Shown here piece after piece: positions 13,789 through 22,300 of a stretch of 27,929 nt of DNA. The notes below the pieces were generated by a model. That model had not been told where the DNA came from. It did no database searches and saw only the letters and a list, made by a program, of their open reading frames with translations. The translations under genes were made by a program, and so were the position numbers. Origin of the DNA: a virus; IMG/VR virus record IMGVR_UViG_3300012920_000197, positions 1-27,929 of that record. The stretch is one strand, 5' to 3'. Numbering within the stretch: the first letter of the stretch is position 1; each line of letters starts with the position of its first letter.

Positions 13789-14191
13789 TCCATTCAAGTT
13801 TAAGATAGGTTGTTGTTTTAGTGTTTGCAGGTGAAACAATTTCACCATACTCATCAAAGAAGTCTCTGCCATTTTTTGCAGAAAAGCTTGCTTGCTTCAT
13901 CAAGTCTTGTCTGTTTTTGATGGCTAGTTTGTGCCTCTCAAGAGTGTCATCATTTGGATAAGTGTATCTTGTCTGTGAGACAACTGATACTTTGTACCCA
14001 TTCTGACTCCAGTCTTTTTCAGCAATCATTTGTCTTTTGTCAAGAGCTAGATCTGAGATTTCTTTTCTATGCTCTGCAACAATTTTCTCAAGCTCGTAGA
14101 GCCTGATGTATGCACTAATAGGATCAATCAATGCTTCCTTTGCATCCTCAGTCATTTTTGATACTTGATCAATTATTTCCTTAGAGTTCAT
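13781..14191 (-). CDS. Unknown helical protein upstream of erf
   Basis: This is a 136-aa protein with a long N-terminal helical part (IRLYELEKIVAEHRKEISDL, then LDKRQMIAEKDW). A beta-like segment (NGYKVSVVSQTRYTYPNDD) follows, and then a basic helical part. The arrangement resembles small phage proteins that precede recombinases, some of which modulate host nucleases, but I cannot identify the family. Overlaps of about 10 bp on both sides place it firmly in the early operon. Confidence 0.68.
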   Translation of the reverse strand: MNSKEIIDQVSKMTEDAKEALIDPISAYIRLYELEKIVAEHRKEISDLALDKRQMIAEKDWSQNGYKVSVVSQTRYTYPNDDTLERHKLAIKNRQDLMKQASFSAKNGRDFFDEYGEIVSPANTKTTTYLKLEWNE

Positions 14192-14366
14192 TGATATTGA
14201 TTTTTAGTGTTTGCATTATTTTGATAGTGTTGTTGCCTGACAGACCTTCACCATCTCTGAATCTGTATATGATTTTTGAGTTGATGTTTGATTCTGTTGA
14301 CAGCCAGTACCAAGACTTTTTTTTGTTCTTGAGCGCAGTCTCCACTCTTTTTCTTAGTTTTTCCAT
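14181..14366 (-). CDS. Small Cro/XRE-like helix-turn-helix regulator
   Basis: The protein is 61 aa from the ATG at 14366; a TTG nine bases upstream would lie within the preceding gene. The segment SWYWLSTESNINSKIIYRFR followed by GLSGNNTIKIMQTLKI fits the five-helix lambda-repressor-like HTH fold, with recognition helix near NSKIIYRF. It is the only clear transcription regulator in the genome and stands at the start of the early operon, just downstream of an inverted repeat (14480-14501). It may act as Cro or as an early-late switch. Its targets are unproven. Confidence 0.75.
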   Translation of the reverse strand: MEKLRKRVETALKNKKKSWYWLSTESNINSKIIYRFRDGEGLSGNNTIKIMQTLKININEL

Positions 14367-14367
14367 A

Positions 14368-14460
14368 TCACGCAAAAGCTACAATAAGCATGAAAAAGAT
14401 TGCCCACCATAGTGGAGCAATAAGGAATCCAAAGATGATGTTCTTTTTGTATTCATTCAT
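14368..14460 (-). CDS. 30-aa hydrophobic peptide upstream of the regulator
   Basis: This very short frame begins ATG AAT GAA TAC and encodes MNEYKKN followed by an almost entirely hydrophobic stretch (IIFGFLIAPLWWAIFFMLIV), one membrane span. Its TGA ends one base before the regulator ATG, the same spacing seen between the 42-aa peptide and the terminase gene. There is no Shine-Dalgarno. Tight coupling and a clean transmembrane composition favour a real gene, but a frame of this size could arise by chance. Confidence 0.45.
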   Translation of the reverse strand: MNEYKKNIIFGFLIAPLWWAIFFMLIVAFA

Positions 14461-14479
14461 GATGATTGTTTTTGTTAAG

Positions 14480-14501
14480 GTTTCACAAAAGCTAGTGAAA
14501 C
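14480..14501. promoter_or_regulatory. Inverted-repeat operator candidate at the early promoter region
   Basis: GTTTCAC and GTGAAAC are perfect 7-bp arms separated by 8 bp, lying between the M15-peptidase terminator and the first early genes. The size and position suit binding by a Cro-like dimer such as the product of 14181-14366. I could not assign convincing -35/-10 boxes here; CTTG-N20-TAGCTTTTG is one loose possibility. Confidence 0.5.
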
Positions 14502-14518
14502 TATGAATCAAATACAAG

Positions 14519-14554
14519 AAAAAAATATCATAAGACTTTCATGCTCTTAGATGA
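14519..14554 (-). terminator. Probable intrinsic terminator after the lysis genes
   Basis: On the minus strand TCA(TC)TAAGA pairs with TCTTATGA around a 9-nt loop, with a 2-nt bulge, and is followed by TA and seven Us (14525-14519). The stem is AT-rich and weak, but it lies 9 nt past the peptidase stop and before the early promoter region, where a terminator is expected. Confidence 0.5.
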
Positions 14555-14562
14555 GCTGTGGA

Positions 14563-14973
14563 TCAGATTTGACTCCACCGTCTGTTTTCACCATAGACAT
14601 CAAGGTGAATGAATGATTCATAAATCCCAATCCCACCAATGGCAAGGGTATTGGCAATGTTTAAAACATCCTCAAGTGATGCTTGCAATGGTACAACATC
14701 CAATGCCATGCCAAGAGTATGTTTGCTGTTTTCAACTCCACCAATTTTTTCATTGTGCTCAACTGATCTGTACCAAGAATTGATTTTGATTCTTCCAAGT
14801 TTGTCTCTTAGTGTCTGAGCCAATACAATTGTGCTTGGATGCACAATGATGAGATCACAACCACACTTGCTTTGTGCTTCTGTCAGCTTGAAGTTTCTTG
14901 ACAGATTGTACCCAGTTCCCATGATTGGGAGTGAAAAAACAAGTGAGTCATTTGAGTTTTGATTGTTAAACAT
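14563..14973 (-). CDS. M15-type peptidoglycan peptidase (endolysin candidate)
   Basis: The protein is 136 aa from the ATG at 14973. The zinc ligands of D-Ala-D-Ala carboxypeptidase/L-Ala-D-Glu peptidase proteins are visible in SKHTLGMALDVV (HxxxxxxD) and FIHLDVYG (HxD), with SWYRSVEHNE before them. It would cut peptide cross-links of the cell wall at lysis. There is no signal peptide, so export depends on the holin. An ATG at 15006 would add 11 residues, but these are encoded entirely by the terminator hairpin; I prefer 14973, which directly follows the U-run and has no Shine-Dalgarno. It is the only wall-lytic enzyme seen. Confidence 0.82.
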   Translation of the reverse strand: MFNNQNSNDSLVFSLPIMGTGYNLSRNFKLTEAQSKCGCDLIIVHPSTIVLAQTLRDKLGRIKINSWYRSVEHNEKIGGVENSKHTLGMALDVVPLQASLEDVLNIANTLAIGGIGIYESFIHLDVYGENRRWSQI

Positions 14974-15003
14974 AAAAAAAATGACAGCTTTCAAACTGTC
15001 ATT
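14974..15003 (-). terminator. Terminator hairpin abutting the peptidase start codon
   Basis: On the minus strand AATGACAG-TTTGAAAG-CTGTCATT (15003-14980) is followed by six more Us and then the ATG at 14973. This 8-bp stem plus U-run after the holin gene is a credible intrinsic terminator, arranged like the one at 13295-13318. Partial read-through would set a low peptidase level. Confidence 0.75.
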
Positions 15004-15016
15004 CATACACTATCTG

Positions 15017-15511
15017 TCACTTTTCTTCTTGCGATGATTTGCCAAAATAATATCCAGTCACTGTTGTGAATGCTGTGAAGATTGCACCAAATGCAACATT
15101 GACCAATGTCTGTGAGTTACCACCAATGTCATCTGTAAAGATTAATATTCCGACCAATCCAAAAGCTCCTGCAATGATAGATCCTGCAAGAATGGTGTTC
15201 ATGTTTCTTGTGAATGCGTTTGATGACATCTTCATTCTTTGAACTTCTGCAAGTCTTGCATTTTGTACTTCTTGAAGCTCCATGTCAAACTTTGAAAGTT
15301 CCTGCTCCATCTGCTTTATGATGATGTCTTTGTCATCTTGTGAGAGTTCAGTTGATGACATCACTTCACCTTTGAAGAGTTCAATGATTTGATCAGATCT
15401 TCCACCGGTTGCGATTGATGCAACAAGTGCACCTGCTTTTGCTCCAAGCTTTGGAGCTTTCTTTGTTAAAAAGTCAACAAAGTCAATTTTAGGCAATTTT
15501 TTTTTTGCCAT
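15017..15511 (-). CDS. Holin (3TM-type)
   Basis: This is a 164-aa protein with a basic N-terminus (MAKKKLPKID), a first weakly hydrophobic segment (AGALVASIATGG), a long amphipathic helix (EMEQELSKFDMEL-like, QEVQNARLAEVQRM), then two clear membrane spans (TILAGSIIAGAFGLVGILIF and LVNVAFGAIFTAFTTVTGYY) and a charged tail. This is the usual form of phage 3TM holins, which open the inner membrane for the lytic enzyme. A strong AAGGAGG Shine-Dalgarno precedes the ATG. It lies between the XhlA-like gene and the peptidase, completing the lysis cluster. Confidence 0.8.
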   Translation of the reverse strand: MAKKKLPKIDFVDFLTKKAPKLGAKAGALVASIATGGRSDQIIELFKGEVMSSTELSQDDKDIIIKQMEQELSKFDMELQEVQNARLAEVQRMKMSSNAFTRNMNTILAGSIIAGAFGLVGILIFTDDIGGNSQTLVNVAFGAIFTAFTTVTGYYFGKSSQEEK

Positions 15512-15521
15512 TTAGACCTCC

Positions 15522-15800
15522 TTATTTGATTAAGTCCATGAGTAAATTCACCAAAGTTCCTGATCCAAGACCTGCACCAGTTGCCCAAGCAATGATTTTT
15601 TGTTTGAAGCTCAAGAGTTCTTCAATCTGTTTTTCATTTTTCTCAACCTTTGAGACAAGTCCTTCTTTATTGAACTCATTTCCCAAAAGTGCTTCTTTAA
15701 TGTCTTGTATATCTTTAGTAATTAAATCCAACACTTTTTCAAGATTCTCAACTTGGAATTTTAAATTTTTTGTGTACTGATCAGGTGCTGTCACTGCCAT
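15522..15800 (-). CDS. XhlA-like coiled-coil membrane protein of the lysis cluster
   Basis: This is a 92-aa protein. Residues 12-65 form a coiled coil (LKFQVENLEKVLDLITKDIQ, then KVEKNEKQIEELLSFKQK), followed by one C-terminal membrane segment (IIAWATGAGLGSGTLVNLLM). The layout matches haemolysin XhlA-type proteins that accompany holins. It may assist membrane disruption. The spacing to the holin gene is 10 nt, occupied by the strong Shine-Dalgarno. The upstream terminator at 15831-15872 suggests that the lysis genes may be expressed partly by read-through. Confidence 0.68.
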   Translation of the reverse strand: MAVTAPDQYTKNLKFQVENLEKVLDLITKDIQDIKEALLGNEFNKEGLVSKVEKNEKQIEELLSFKQKIIAWATGAGLGSGTLVNLLMDLIK

Positions 15801-15830
15801 GACTGTCTCTCTTTAATTTTTTAAAAAACA

Positions 15831-15872
15831 AAAAAACAGAAGCAAAATTCACATCTTTTTGTGCAAGCTTCT
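15831..15872 (-). terminator. Probable intrinsic terminator before the lysis genes
   Basis: On the minus strand AGAAGC pairs with GCTTCT (outer stem), with an inner CAC/GTG pairing, followed by G-U-rich sequence containing six Us (15836-15831). It lies just past the TAA of the 52-aa gene, at the end of the tail-fibre block. Confidence 0.6.
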
Positions 15873-15884
15873 TTCTTTGTGTTT

Positions 15885-16043
15885 TTATGTGTTTTGATCT
15901 TCATTTTCTTGTTTTTCAGATTCTTCTTTTTGTGCTTTTAAAGTATTCTCATACCCTTGTTTAACGTATCTGATCTCATCAAGTTGCATCTGTGTTCTTG
16001 CTTCTTGAACTTTCAATTCTTCGATTCTTTCTTCTAATGTCAT
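15885..16043 (-). CDS. 52-aa coiled-coil protein after the fibre block
   Basis: This short gene with ATG at 16043 and TAA at 15885 encodes a charged helix throughout (MTLEERIEELKVQEARTQMQ, then TLKAQKEESEKQENEDQNT). It is almost certainly a coiled coil, with no membrane or catalytic features. It lies between the fibre companions and the lysis genes and is followed by a terminator. It contains GATC sites, unlike the fibre block, so it belongs to the phage's resident DNA. Function is unknown. Confidence 0.6.
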   Translation of the reverse strand: MTLEERIEELKVQEARTQMQLDEIRYVKQGYENTLKAQKEESEKQENEDQNT

Positions 16044-16079
16044 CTTATATAATTATATTAGGGTTAAGACCAAATATAA

Positions 16080-16397
16080 CTACCAAGCCAATCCTTTCAA
16101 AGTCGCAGGATTCTTTTGTGCTTCTATTTGGTCGGTCAATGATTGCTCCACATCTTCTTCGCCTACTTCAGCTTTTACCCAACCTAGAACGATTTCTTCG
16201 GTTAAGTCATCAAAAGCGATGTAATCTTCAGATGATGGGTCTGGGGTAAAAGAGCAAGAACCGTACCTTCTGCTTGAATAAGACAAAGCGTCATCGCCTT
16301 CCCCTACTGTTTCGGTATGGGTGCAATCCCAATGTGCCGTTACTACCCCTTTGTCAGAGTCGTTAGTGTATTCTAGTGTGTTAATTTTCCAGTTCAT
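16080..16397 (-). CDS. DUF7936-like fibre-associated protein
   Basis: This is a 105-aa acidic protein. The core VVTAHWDCTHTETVGEGDD, then SYSSRRYGSC, the helix EEIVLGWVKAEVGEEDVEQS and a final TLKGLAW correspond to a small protein family common near tail-fibre genes of aquatic phages. I assign it by remembered pattern (DUF7936-type). Its role is unknown, perhaps in fibre assembly or decoration. It overlaps the next gene by 17 bp. The region is CpG-rich and GATC-free, unlike the rest of the genome, and so shares the foreign composition of the fibre gene. Confidence 0.7.
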   Translation of the reverse strand: MNWKINTLEYTNDSDKGVVTAHWDCTHTETVGEGDDALSYSSRRYGSCSFTPDPSSEDYIAFDDLTEEIVLGWVKAEVGEEDVEQSLTDQIEAQKNPATLKGLAW

Positions 16398-16626
16398 TTT
16401 GTTGGCTTTGGAAGTTAGCGATTAATTCGTCAGTCCAGTAAGCGTTGCATACGTCTTGAACGTTTTGTGGTAAGCTAGTAATATCGTCTAATGGCGTTAC
16501 TACGCTTCTGTGATGCGATTGTGAAATGATTTCACCATCGTCTAGTACCTTCGTGGTTAAGCGAAGTTGTACGTGTCCTGATTCTAGGACTTCGATTTTT
16601 GAATATGATTCTTGTTTTTCTAACAT
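16381..16626 (-). CDS. Small fibre-associated protein
   Basis: This is an 81-aa protein opening KIEVLESGHVQLRLTTKVLD, then ISQSHHRSVVTPLDDITSLP and a helical end CNAYWTDELIANFQ. Short proteins of this pattern travel with the DUF7936-like protein beside tail fibres in aquatic phages. The biochemical role is unknown. It lies 15 nt after the fibre gene and has the same atypical composition, supporting joint transfer of the three genes. Confidence 0.7.
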   Translation of the reverse strand: MLEKQESYSKIEVLESGHVQLRLTTKVLDDGEIISQSHHRSVVTPLDDITSLPQNVQDVCNAYWTDELIANFQSQQNELEN

Positions 16627-16641
16627 TGGTTTGATTTTAAG

Positions 16642-18927
16642 TTATACAAAATAAGTAATTGAAAACATAAAGAAGTCTGATGCACTAAATGCCGATATAT
16701 TTTCGTCAATAGCAGTCGCATTATCTGCAATAGATACAAAATATAAAGTAGAAGTTGCTGATGAAGAAATAAACTCTACGTTTGTGTATTTTCCTGCATT
16801 ATTTAAATCTACCCCACTAAATTTTACACTACCTTGTGGAGCCATATTAGCACCTTTCGTAAATGGTGCTCCAGTAATTTGAGCGTAACCAGAACCACCA
16901 CCAGTTATACTGCCTGCTAAAAATATACGAGCAGTAAGACTTACCATATTACCCACCTTTGTATAATATCCTTCAGCAGTTGTAGTTTCATACGTTCCTG
17001 CCGTTGCCGAACCCCTTAATACTGGTGTCCACGTTCCTTCTTCATAGTCATCTAAAAAGTTATCAGAACCAGTACCACCTAAATAAACACCACCACCTAG
17101 ATATAGGTCTTTGAAGCGATAAGAACCAGAACCTAAATCTGCATCATTATCAACAACCAATCCTGCGTTATTAGTTGGTAAAATAGCATCTAAAGCAAAT
17201 CTTAAACCATTGTGGTCGGCAGTAGTAGAATACATAGCAACATCGCCCGATATAGCACCAATACTTCCGACTTGCGAGCCGTCTTTATAGAATTGAGCAA
17301 TATTACCATCAGATGTTGTTCTGTTCAAGATTAAAGATGCAGACCCATCCCTTGTTCCCGTAATTTGACCGTTTGCTCTTAATTCACAACCGACAGTTGC
17401 TAATCCTATTGTATCCTTAGCCACTAATACGTTACCCGAACTGTCGATGGTCATCCTATCTGTGCTTGAAGTTTGGAATGTTAAAGGTTCTGAAGCATTA
17501 ACAGAAAGCCTTACACCTGAACCATCTGTGTAATCTAAAAAAGCATTAGCAGTATCATCTGATAGTCTGATAGCTGAGCCTGCACTTCCACTAATATTTA
17601 GCGTGGTTCTTGAACCAACTGCAGAAGGACTATCCGTACCAATCCCTACGTTACCGCCATTAGGTTGTAGAAGTAAATTATAAGTAGTAGCCGTTCCATC
17701 AAATCTTTGTTGTTGGATGTATCCATTACCACTAGTTAAACTTCCAAGCATTGTTCCATAATTAGTGCTATTGCTTGCACTATTACCAACAATTAAGAAA
17801 TTATTTTTATTACCTGCTGATGGAATTGAACTTTCAGCACTTGCTCCTACTTGAAGTTTTGAATCTACATCAGAAACCCCAATCCCTACGTTACCCGAAC
17901 TGTCGATGCGCATTTTTTCGCTACCGCCAGTACCAAAAATCAATGGGTTTGAAGTTTGATTGTAAAGTGCTAGTTCTTGATTAAAAACTATTAACCTACC
18001 TACTTCTGTATCTGCTTGTGATACCGAAAGTACGCCACCCCTATTGCTCGCTCCACTTCCGTTTATTGTAAGATTTGTATATCCACTAGCTATATTTACT
18101 GGCGAATCCGTACCAATCCCTACGTTACCGCCTATTGGATTAAGTAATAAATTTTGTGGGTTATTATTTCCATGTTGTGATTGAATCCAAGAACTTGTTG
18201 CGTTTCCTACCCCCATCATTAAATGGGTATAAAAAGGAACGCCAGTAGCACTTAATCTAATTGTAGAATTTGCAACGGTTGTAGCCCAAGTAGCAGAAGG
18301 CATACCTGCCGAGTCATTGTCTATATCTAAAATAGTGTCAGGCGAAGTCGTACCAATTCCTACGTTACCACTTGAGTCAATACGCATACGTTCAGTACCT
18401 GAAGTAAATACGACCATAGAATCTGAGGAATGTTCGTACCTAACTACTCCTCTAAATCGCTCATCCCCACTAGTACCATCAGCGAAAAATATTTGACCAT
18501 CACCTGACCCAGCACTAAAAATTGTTATACCTCTACTAGTACTGCCATCACCAACAACTAATTGAGAAGCGTTACTAAAAAATGAACTAGGACTAGAAGT
18601 ACCAATACCTACGTTACCGCTTGAGTCAATGCGTACACGTTCGGAGTTATTAGTAACAAATCTTAAATAATGATTTGTTGTTGTGCCTACAAGACCACCA
18701 GTGCCATCGCTACCAAAGTAAACATTCCTTGTTCCATCTGATTGTACTATATAATTGTTTCTAACCTCAAGCGCTCCAAGTGTAGGAGTGTCAGTTCCAA
18801 TACCTAGTGCGGTTATATTATCACCATTACCATTCTCAAGACCACCCGTTGTTGGTGTTCCTGCACTTGTGCCAATTGTGAGAAGATTGCCAAATGTGTC
18901 TTTGAGTTGTGTTGCTTTTAAATCCAT
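16642..18927 (-). CDS. Tail fibre protein with repeated GNVGIGT motifs
   Basis: This 761-aa fibre is built of pseudo-repeats around RMRIDSSGNVGIGTSSP, recurring roughly every 80 residues. The units alternate with variable segments (names such as ALEVRNNYIVQSDG, LLLNPIGGNVGIGTDSP). The C-terminal part (LDDYEEGTWTPVLRGSA, then EGYYTKVGNMVSLTARIFL) is a common phage fibre end domain, likely the receptor-facing tip. The N-terminus (DLKATQLKDTFGNLLTIG) probably joins the tail. Such fibres bind host surfaces and evolve by repeat recombination. DNA composition is foreign to the genome: abundant CpG and no GATC. I saw no intramolecular chaperone motif. Confidence 0.82.
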   Translation of the reverse strand: MDLKATQLKDTFGNLLTIGTSAGTPTTGGLENGNGDNITALGIGTDTPTLGALEVRNNYIVQSDGTRNVYFGSDGTGGLVGTTTNHYLRFVTNNSERVRIDSSGNVGIGTSSPSSFFSNASQLVVGDGSTSRGITIFSAGSGDGQIFFADGTSGDERFRGVVRYEHSSDSMVVFTSGTERMRIDSSGNVGIGTTSPDTILDIDNDSAGMPSATWATTVANSTIRLSATGVPFYTHLMMGVGNATSSWIQSQHGNNNPQNLLLNPIGGNVGIGTDSPVNIASGYTNLTINGSGASNRGGVLSVSQADTEVGRLIVFNQELALYNQTSNPLIFGTGGSEKMRIDSSGNVGIGVSDVDSKLQVGASAESSIPSAGNKNNFLIVGNSASNSTNYGTMLGSLTSGNGYIQQQRFDGTATTYNLLLQPNGGNVGIGTDSPSAVGSRTTLNISGSAGSAIRLSDDTANAFLDYTDGSGVRLSVNASEPLTFQTSSTDRMTIDSSGNVLVAKDTIGLATVGCELRANGQITGTRDGSASLILNRTTSDGNIAQFYKDGSQVGSIGAISGDVAMYSTTADHNGLRFALDAILPTNNAGLVVDNDADLGSGSYRFKDLYLGGGVYLGGTGSDNFLDDYEEGTWTPVLRGSATAGTYETTTAEGYYTKVGNMVSLTARIFLAGSITGGGSGYAQITGAPFTKGANMAPQGSVKFSGVDLNNAGKYTNVEFISSSATSTLYFVSIADNATAIDENISAFSASDFFMFSITYFV
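17415..18640 (-). repeat. Intragenic tail-fibre repeats
   Basis: Near-identical copies of the + strand string CCTACGTTACC recur at about 17646, 17886, 18119, 18359 and 18608, with a variant near 17430. Spacing is 230-250 bp, and each copy encodes GNVGIGT. Adjacent matches extend to GAACTGTCGATG or CTTGAGTCAAT. These repeats can drive recombination within the fibre gene. Confidence 0.8.
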
Positions 18928-19020
18928 GCTAATGCTTATTGAAAACTATTCTTGACTGATTAAATACCTGATTGCTTCTGTTCAAAACTCCGAACCTGAT
19001 ATGTGAGATTGCAATAAATA

Positions 19021-19362
19021 TCATTGTATCATGTCTATGAGTATGACCTTGAAAGTTCTTGCACCTGCTTCATTCTGTGATCCACTGAGTCTGATTTTCA
19101 AAACATCCTTGAACACATCAGCAGGAAGTGAATGTTTTCCAGTTGCAACTGATATGTTGAACTTTGTACCAAAAGTATCATATATATCATAGAATGTTCC
19201 ATCCACATCAATCTGAACATCAAATGATGTGTTGGTCATTGACTCTGTGAAAACTATTGACCCCATTTCAAAGTCTTTGAATTGTTGATCAATCTCAATC
19301 GCTGAGCTTGTTGAAGCTCCTGATGCAATGGTTGCTGTTCTTACTTGTGTTGATTGTGCCAT
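19021..19362 (-). CDS. Unknown virion-associated protein between tail hub and fibre
   Basis: This is a 113-aa Ser/Thr-rich beta protein. Its start STQVRTATIASGASTSSAIE and its later DVQIDVDGTFYDIYDTFG and GARTFKVILIDMI segments give the look of a small jelly-roll or fibre-connecting domain. Proteins of this form occur next to fibres in aquatic phages, but I cannot assign a function. It marks the point where normal composition resumes: GATC sites return at 19079. The fibre start lies 93 nt away; that gap shows no convincing promoter or terminator. Confidence 0.65.
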   Translation of the reverse strand: MAQSTQVRTATIASGASTSSAIEIDQQFKDFEMGSIVFTESMTNTSFDVQIDVDGTFYDIYDTFGTKFNISVATGKHSLPADVFKDVLKIRLSGSQNEAGARTFKVILIDMIQ

Positions 19363-19392
19363 GTCTGAAGATACCTATTTTTTTTGATTTTC

Positions 19393-22300
19393 TTAGGAGA
19401 CCTTGAGAGTTCCATCAGATTCTTTGTACAAAATTCCACTCTCAGTTGGCTTGGATGTTGGAAGGTTTGTGAGCTTAATGATTCCACTCAACTCATTTGC
19501 TGACCTCGTGAGTCTTGCAAATTGGTTGTCACTGCTGTTGACAAATATTCCATCAAGACTGACCCTTGTTTGGCTGTCATAGCTTTTGACAACAATGTTC
19601 TCATCCAATTCAAATTCTGCATTGAGTGCAGTGTCGTTTGATACCACTGTGATTTTTATTTTTACAAAATCAAAAGAATATGAATGTGCACTGAATCTTG
19701 TGTCTTTAGTTTGGGATGTAGCTGTATAAACTGCACTTAAAAAGGATGCAAAGGATGTGTATGTTCCACTTGAACTTGTAGATCCTAGTGCCTCAACTTG
19801 AATGTATGCCTCTGTTCCATCTGAGCCAAGTGAGTTAAGCTCTGCACTGACATCAATGTACAATGAGTCACCTTTTGTAGTTTGAAAAGCACTGCTCAAG
19901 AATGGTGTTCCTTGTGTGATCACAGTTGCATCATTAGCATTGTATTCAGTTGTCTCAGTGAGTGAAGCAGAACCATTGTTGACATCAATCTGAGTTCTGA
20001 CTCTGTTGGCATCCTTGAGTTGAACTTGTTGATTTGATGAGTCAATCTTGATTCCTGATCCTGATGCTGTTGTGTCAAGAGTGAATGTTCTTGATTGAAT
20101 GTCAAAGCTTCCTGCATTCTCATCAAAAGACAAAAAGTTTGTTCCATCACCAACTTTGAACTGAACATTACCTTGTCCAAGTCTCCAAAAGTTTTGACCT
20201 GATATGCCAGTTGTCTCAAACTTAATGCCTTGAGTATTGGCATCTATTCTTCCAACTGTCACAAGGTTGCTTCCAGTACCAATGACAATGTTTTCATTTG
20301 CACTGCTGATGTCAAGATTGGTTGTGTTCAAGCTGAAAGAAGTTGTTGCAATATCAAAGCTTGATCCATTGAATGACAAGAAGTTTGTTGAGTCACCAAC
20401 TTTGAATGTATCACTTGACAACTGAGCAAGAACAGTGGTGTTGTTTTTGAAAAATACTCCTGAAGAAGTGATCAGTGCATGTTCATTTGAATTGTCACCT
20501 GCAAAAAAACCAAATGTCTCTGAGCTGAGTCCTGAATATCCATTGAGATCACCAAATGCAACTCTTGTCTTGTCCACACTCAGAAAGCCACTGTGATTGT
20601 TGACTCCAGTTTGCAGTCTCATGATAAGGTTGTCAGTTGATCTGTCCACATTTCTGTACATGATAGACTGCCTATCAGCATCAGATGTGTTTCCAATTCC
20701 AACAATGGTGTCACCTTTTGCAACTTGCGACAAAGAACCTGATGTGATTGACACTTCAATTGTGGCATTTGTTGAGTCTGTCACTGCACCTTTGATTGAC
20801 TTCACAATTGATCCTGATCCACCACTTTCAAGATCATTGTTCACACTTATGACTTGAATGATAAACAAGTCATTGACCTTGAAAGGATTTGCAGATGTTC
20901 CACTCAAGTTCTCAACAGTGATGGTGTCATTTGAAGTGTCCACTGATGCAACTCTTGCAGTTGCTATTGAAAGCACCTCTGATCCACCAATGGTTGTGAT
21001 TTGTTTTGCAATAAATTCAAAAGCTGTCAAAGCTCCCCTGACAAGCACATTTCCAAATTCTGCATCTCCATCTGCTTTGATCTGATAACCTGATCCACCA
21101 AAGGTTGCAACAAAACCATCATCTTGAAGGTTTGATTGTGTTGTGAGTGTACCTTGAAGATTCATTGTACTGTTGAAGTCAGCAGATCCAGTCAATGTCA
21201 AGTTGCCAGTCATGCTTGAGTTCCCAGTCACACCAAGAGTTCCACCAAGAGTTGTATTGCCAGTCACATCAAGTGTGCTGTTCAGGGTTGTCTCTCCACT
21301 CACATTCAGGTCATCATCTATTCCAACAGCACCAATTGCATCAAACACAAGATTGGAAGTGTTGAACACCTGAGTTGAAGTTGTAGCATTCCAAATGACA
21401 GATCCTGAGTTGCTATCAATTGCATTCAAGGTGACTCTTCCAGTTGCTTCAAGCTTGTTGAACTTGACATCACTTGTGGTTGTCAAATTTTGATCAAGAG
21501 CTCCTAAATATCCAAACTGGGTGTTGGATATGGTAACACTGTCAATGTTCTGAATTTGAGTGTATTCTGCCTCTGTGATGGCAACCAAGTCAGATGCTTG
21601 TCCTGAAGATAGACCTGAGAGTGTGTCAAGCTCTGCATCATGTGCTTGAACATTGGTTCCAATGGCAACTCCAAGATTGGTTCTTGCTGTGCTTGCATTG
21701 TTCAGGTCTGAAAGGTTGTTTGAAACCTGCAAGAAGTTTGCATTGGTTGCACTTGTTGAGTTTGAGCTTGATCCTGCACCAGTTGATGATGTTGATCCTT
21801 CTCCAGTTGCATTGGTGTATGATATGAGTGTATCTGTCCCTGCTGTGACAAAGTTCAGCTCAATGATATTGATGTTCCACTCATAGCTGTTTGTGTTCCA
21901 TGATCCACCAAGAAAAGCAAAGTTCTTGCCATCATAGACAATGATCTTGTTTGGTTCATACTCTCCATAGAAGGAGCCTCTGATGTTTCTTCTTTGACCT
22001 CTCCTTGCATCCAACAGCTCTCTCATCAAAAGCTGTTGATGAGTCATTGTGCTTGAGTCAGTTGTCAGTTTCCATGTTGATGTGAACCCATCAGACAAAG
22101 CTGTTCCAAGTCTCAAAGCTGACAAGGAGCCTGCACTTGGACCATCTCCAAAATGGAATTTTCCATATTCATAGACCTCATTGAAAGAGAGTGTCTGCCT
22201 TAGCTCAAAATCAATTGAATCACTGTTCTCAGTGTTGGCAATATATCCAATCTCAAACTGTACATCACTGATGTCAACATACTGAACATCATTCACACCA

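Noticed and set aside
13789-13872. Longer start for the ERF protein
   Set aside because: It would overlap the preceding gene by 92 bp. The ATG at 13788 begins where ERF homology starts and overlaps by 8 bp.
17415-18640. Regularly spaced repeats considered as a CRISPR array
   Set aside because: Spacing is about 240 bp, the repeats are short and in frame, and they encode fibre motifs; there are no cas genes.
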